From: Fimbriimonadia bacterium
GTDB lineage: Bacteria; Armatimonadota; Fimbriimonadia; Fimbriimonadales; GBS-DC
Assembly (NCBI GenBank): GCA_026129765.1
Contig: JAHCHP010000001.1
Location: forward strand, 62,001 to 126,000
Direction: 5' to 3'
DNA: 64,000 nt
The notes beneath the pieces were generated by a model. That model was not told the origin of the DNA, ran no database searches, and was given only the letters and a program-made list of their open reading frames with translations. Shown here one piece after another: positions 61,628 through 64,000 of the stretch (position 1 is its first letter; every line of letters begins with the position of its first letter). The position numbers and the translations under genes are program-made.

Positions 61628-61663
61628 CGGGAGACAGAATCAACCCTGCCTCCCGTTTTTTTT
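61628..61663 (+). terminator. Rho-independent terminator of PEP-CTERM gene 2
   Basis: CGGGAG and CTCCCG pair around a loop containing AGAATCAACCCTG, followed by eight T. Confidence 0.8.
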
Positions 61664-61678
61664 GCCGCTTTTGTGAAG

Positions 61679-61734
61679 CAGATGCCTCGACTTCGCTCGG
61701 CATGACACTATTCCCGTGTTCGCGGGAATGACGG
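61679..61734. repeat. REP-like repeat plus small hairpin
   Basis: CAGATGCCTCGACTTCGCTC plus GGCATGACA repeats the element at 28962-28990. It is followed by ATTCCCGTGTTCGCGGGAAT, a 7-bp hairpin. The gap 61664-61795 holds nothing else recognised. Confidence 0.55.
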
Positions 61735-61795
61735 CAGTGCCTTATGGTGGCTGGGCAAGTTTTCAGGAAGCGGACGGTCCTACGCCTGTTTCAAC

Positions 61796-62542
61796 TCACA
61801 ACTTCCTTCCAACCCGGATAAAGAGTTCCCAGTTACCCGTTTTCGTTGTTTCTTCGCCCCAAGCGCGTTGAAACTCGGGCAAGAGTGTTTGCAGCGGGTC
61901 TTCTTCACGCGCTTTCCGGTAGGCTTGCATCGCGGACCAAGTGCCGAGATAATCCAAAAAAGTGGACAAATCCCAATGCGTTTCCATCCGAATCTCCGGC
62001 GCCGGAATCTCTTCAAAAGGGAAGCGCAGGTTTAGATAGCCTTCTTGATTGACCGTTCGAATTTGCGGCGCCCAATAGGGTTTCAAAAACTCATTATTTA
62101 AGCGAGTTAGTACCGCGCCGATTTCTGGCGTGAAATGGGTCTGCGCATAGCCCCAATACGCGAGTACGCCGCCCGGTCTCAACACTCGATTCGCTTCCGC
62201 ATAAAAACGGTCCAAATCGAACCAATGAATCGCTTGAGCCACCGTGATCAAATCGATGGATTCATCTGCTATAGGCGCGTTTTCGGCAGGCGCGACCGCA
62301 TACTCTACTTTTGGATGAGGAATCGCATGCGCAATCATATCGGGGCTGGCGTCGGTCGCGATCACGCGCTCAAAATAGGGAGTAAGCCCAATCGCGCATT
62401 GACCGCTGCCCGTCGCGCAATCCCATGCGGTTTGACGCGCCGAGAGCTGCTCAATAAGGAAGGCGTAAAGCGCGAGCGGATAAACAGGGCGGGCGCGCGC
62501 ATAGTCGGGCGCGAATGCAGAGAAATGGTCTTCAAAGGTCAT
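61796..62542 (-). CDS. Class I SAM-dependent methyltransferase (248 aa)
   Basis: The Rossmann core is present: motif I WDCATGSGQCAIGLTPYF, motif II VIATDASPDMIAHA, then YAVAPAENAPIADESIDLITVAQAIHWFD and PGGVLAYWGY. This matches the UbiE/Methyltransf_11 small-molecule group; the closest type resembles eukaryotic trans-aconitate or juvenile-hormone-like methyltransferases. The substrate is unknown. The start overlaps the end of rarA by 11 nt, so it is translationally coupled to it. Confidence 0.88.
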   Translation of the reverse strand: MTFEDHFSAFAPDYARARPVYPLALYAFLIEQLSARQTAWDCATGSGQCAIGLTPYFERVIATDASPDMIAHAIPHPKVEYAVAPAENAPIADESIDLITVAQAIHWFDLDRFYAEANRVLRPGGVLAYWGYAQTHFTPEIGAVLTRLNNEFLKPYWAPQIRTVNQEGYLNLRFPFEEIPAPEIRMETHWDLSTFLDYLGTWSAMQAYRKAREEDPLQTLLPEFQRAWGEETTKTGNWELFIRVGRKL

Positions 62543-63812
62543 CGTCTCTTTCCTGATAATAGGGTGTGTTCCAGTCGCCTTCGGGCAGGTAGGTTTGTTC
62601 CACCCAATGACCGGGATAATCGTGAGGGTACTTGTAATCGACGCCGTGTCCCAGTTTTTTCAATTCGCTGTGGGGCGCGTTCCGAAGATGAAGCGGAATG
62701 GGAGTTAAGGGCTTGGTTTCAGCATCTTCCATCGCCTTTTGCAAGGCAAGATAGGCGCGGTTGCTTTTTCGCGCTTTTGCCAGATAAGTGGTCACTTGTC
62801 CCAAGGTAAGGCGCGCTTCCGGCATACCGAGTTTTTCCACCGCCTGCAATCCCGCTGCAGCGATCACTAACCCCATCGGGTCGGCATTGCCAATATCCTC
62901 GCTTGCCAAAATCAGCAGCCGGCGCATGATAAATCGCGGGTCTTCGCCTGCCGTGATCATGCGCGCCAAGTAATGCAGGGCAGCATCGGCGTCGGAACCC
63001 CGCACCGACTTGATGAAGGCGGAAATGGTGTCGTAATGATAATCGCCCTGTTGGTCATATCGAACGGCGGGTCTCTGCAAAGTCTCTTCGATCAGGCTCA
63101 GCGAAATCACGCTTCCGTCCGCGACTTGGTAGGAGGCGGTCTCCAGCGCATTGAGCGCGAGCCGCGCATCGCCATCAGCACAACGAATCAGGTGCGTTTG
63201 CGCGTCCGGTTCCAGCGTTAATTGGCGGTCGCCCAACCCATATTTCGGATCGGTTAAGGCTCGATTCAGCAGCGCGCCGATCTCATCGGTGGATAGCGGG
63301 TTCAACTTCAGCACGCGCGCTCGCGAAAGCAGGGCAGGGTTCAGGACAAAAAAGGGATTTTCGGTGGTTGCGCCTATCAGTGAAAAGGTCCCATCCTCCA
63401 GATAGCCGAGCAGCGAGTCTTGCTGGGAGCGGTTGAAGTGATGAATTTCATCTAATAGCAGTAGCGTCGGTTTGTTTTGGAGTTTGCGTCGTTCTTTGGC
63501 GATTTTCGCGATGGTGCGGATGTCGGCAACGCCTGCAGTCACCGCGCTTCGCGCTTCCACGACCGCGTTGGCATACTGCGCAATGAGATAAGCAAGGCTG
63601 GTTTTTCCACAGCCGGGCGGCGCCCAAAAAATCACGGAACCCAGCGCGCCCGCTTCAATCGCTTTGCGCGCCGGTTTGTCTTCTGCCAACAGGTGAGATT
63701 GTCCCACATAATCGGACAGAGTACGAGGTCGCAAGCGCGCGGCAAGCGGCAAATGGGACGAGCTCGAATCATCACCGGTCGCGCCCGTATCAAAAAGTGT
63801 ATCCTGTTGCAT
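62532..63812 (-). CDS. rarA: Replication-associated recombination protein A (RarA/MgsA ATPase, 426 aa)
   Basis: The AAA+ ATPase acts at stalled replication forks and belongs to the clamp-loader-like family of RarA and WRNIP1. The start of the domain is PLAARLRPRTLSDYVGQSHLL, Walker A is APPGCGKTSLAYLIA, Walker B is LLLLDEIHHFNRSQQD, and the sensor is IGATTENPFFVLNPALLSR. The C-terminal tetramerisation part has PEARLTLGQVTTYLAKARKSN and ends with the conserved DYKYPHDYPGHWVEQTYLP. Length is standard. It is co-transcribed with the methyltransferase behind it. Between 63813 and 64000 no gene is recognised. Confidence 0.95.
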   Translation of the reverse strand: MQQDTLFDTGATGDDSSSSHLPLAARLRPRTLSDYVGQSHLLAEDKPARKAIEAGALGSVIFWAPPGCGKTSLAYLIAQYANAVVEARSAVTAGVADIRTIAKIAKERRKLQNKPTLLLLDEIHHFNRSQQDSLLGYLEDGTFSLIGATTENPFFVLNPALLSRARVLKLNPLSTDEIGALLNRALTDPKYGLGDRQLTLEPDAQTHLIRCADGDARLALNALETASYQVADGSVISLSLIEETLQRPAVRYDQQGDYHYDTISAFIKSVRGSDADAALHYLARMITAGEDPRFIMRRLLILASEDIGNADPMGLVIAAAGLQAVEKLGMPEARLTLGQVTTYLAKARKSNRAYLALQKAMEDAETKPLTPIPLHLRNAPHSELKKLGHGVDYKYPHDYPGHWVEQTYLPEGDWNTPYYQERDDDL

Positions 63813-64000
63813 GAGCGGTTCAACCCCGCCGCGCCGTGTGCTGCTGGGGCCACGAACCCCCCATGGAATATTGGAGCCTTCGACACTTCATCGCGATTCC
63901 TGGCGAACCAGGCTGCCACTATAAGCATCATTCGGTCTCCTTATTGAATAGTTGTCGGTTCGAGCATCCGGGAACATCACGCGCGCGGCAGGAACTGAAT

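Noticed and set aside
63820-64000. tRNA-like GGTTCAA / GGTTCGA segments at the right end
   Set aside because: No acceptor or anticodon stem can be formed around them; they look like chance matches.

Overview
The window reads as a chromosome segment from a free-living, didermic, probably thermophilic bacterium of the Armatimonadota (Fimbriimonadales-like) or, less likely, a planctomycete. This placement is inference. It rests on a DUF1559 prepilin-like H-X9-DG protein with a small membrane partner, several secreted proteins ending in a dockerin-like pair plus Gly-Cys, PEP-CTERM proteins, a tricorn-type protease and a dnaK-dnaJ-hspR operon. No rRNA, tRNA or CRISPR array was recognised.

Layout. 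1-5.8 kb: G5/3D cell-wall protein, prepilin-like protein and partner, gltX, a protein with two degenerate Fic/Doc repeats, and two unknowns. 5.9-13.4 kb: a less GC-rich block with a CHK-type phosphotransferase and a three-gene operon built around a non-FtsZ tubulin-like GTPase. 13.6-22.7 kb: tricorn protease, YraN, a dockerin-tailed surface protein, an aldehyde dehydrogenase, a VapBC-like pair and a DUF1015 protein. 22.7-26.8 kb (minus strand): dnaK-dnaJ-hspR-tsaE, with a HAIR-like HspR operator over the dnaK promoter. 26.9-38.7 kb: ThuA-like protein, second dockerin-tailed protein, then an exopolysaccharide cluster (Wzz-like copolymerase, Wza-like export protein, WbpA/WbpB/WbpD-like sugar enzymes, GHL10 hydrolase) interrupted by a restriction-modification pair. 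38.8-45.4 kb: MFS exporter, an AT-rich island (membrane protein, dead IS3-family element, nitrilase-domain protein), ChaN-like protein. 45.5-51.2 kb: two large dockerin-tailed secreted proteins. 51.3-64 kb: HicA-like gene, sugar permease, Gfo/Idh/MocA oxidoreductase, AAA/DUF4143 ATPase, VIT-VWA protein, two PEP-CTERM paralogues around a UPF0175/DUF3368 toxin-antitoxin pair, a SAM methyltransferase and rarA.

Two accessory islands are flanked by a duplicated 3' end of the neighbouring gene: 27 bp of the wbpD-like gene around the restriction-modification pair, and about 64 bp of the ChaN-like gene around the nitrilase island. In each case the neighbouring gene keeps a complete reading frame. The phosphotransferase gene is flanked in a similar way by two copies of the start of a membrane-protein gene. 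No integrase is visible, so these look like insertions with long target duplications.

Other recurring features are -10 hexamers exactly 7 nt before a start codon (probable leaderless mRNAs), a family of GGTTCCCC/GGGGAACC hairpins between genes, and a REP-like palindrome in intergenic DNA. The strongest candidates for an under-described system are the tubulin-like operon at 7.2-13.4 kb, whose third product looks like a tubulin-fold relative without the GTP-binding loop, and the nitrilase island at 40.1-44.5 kb.
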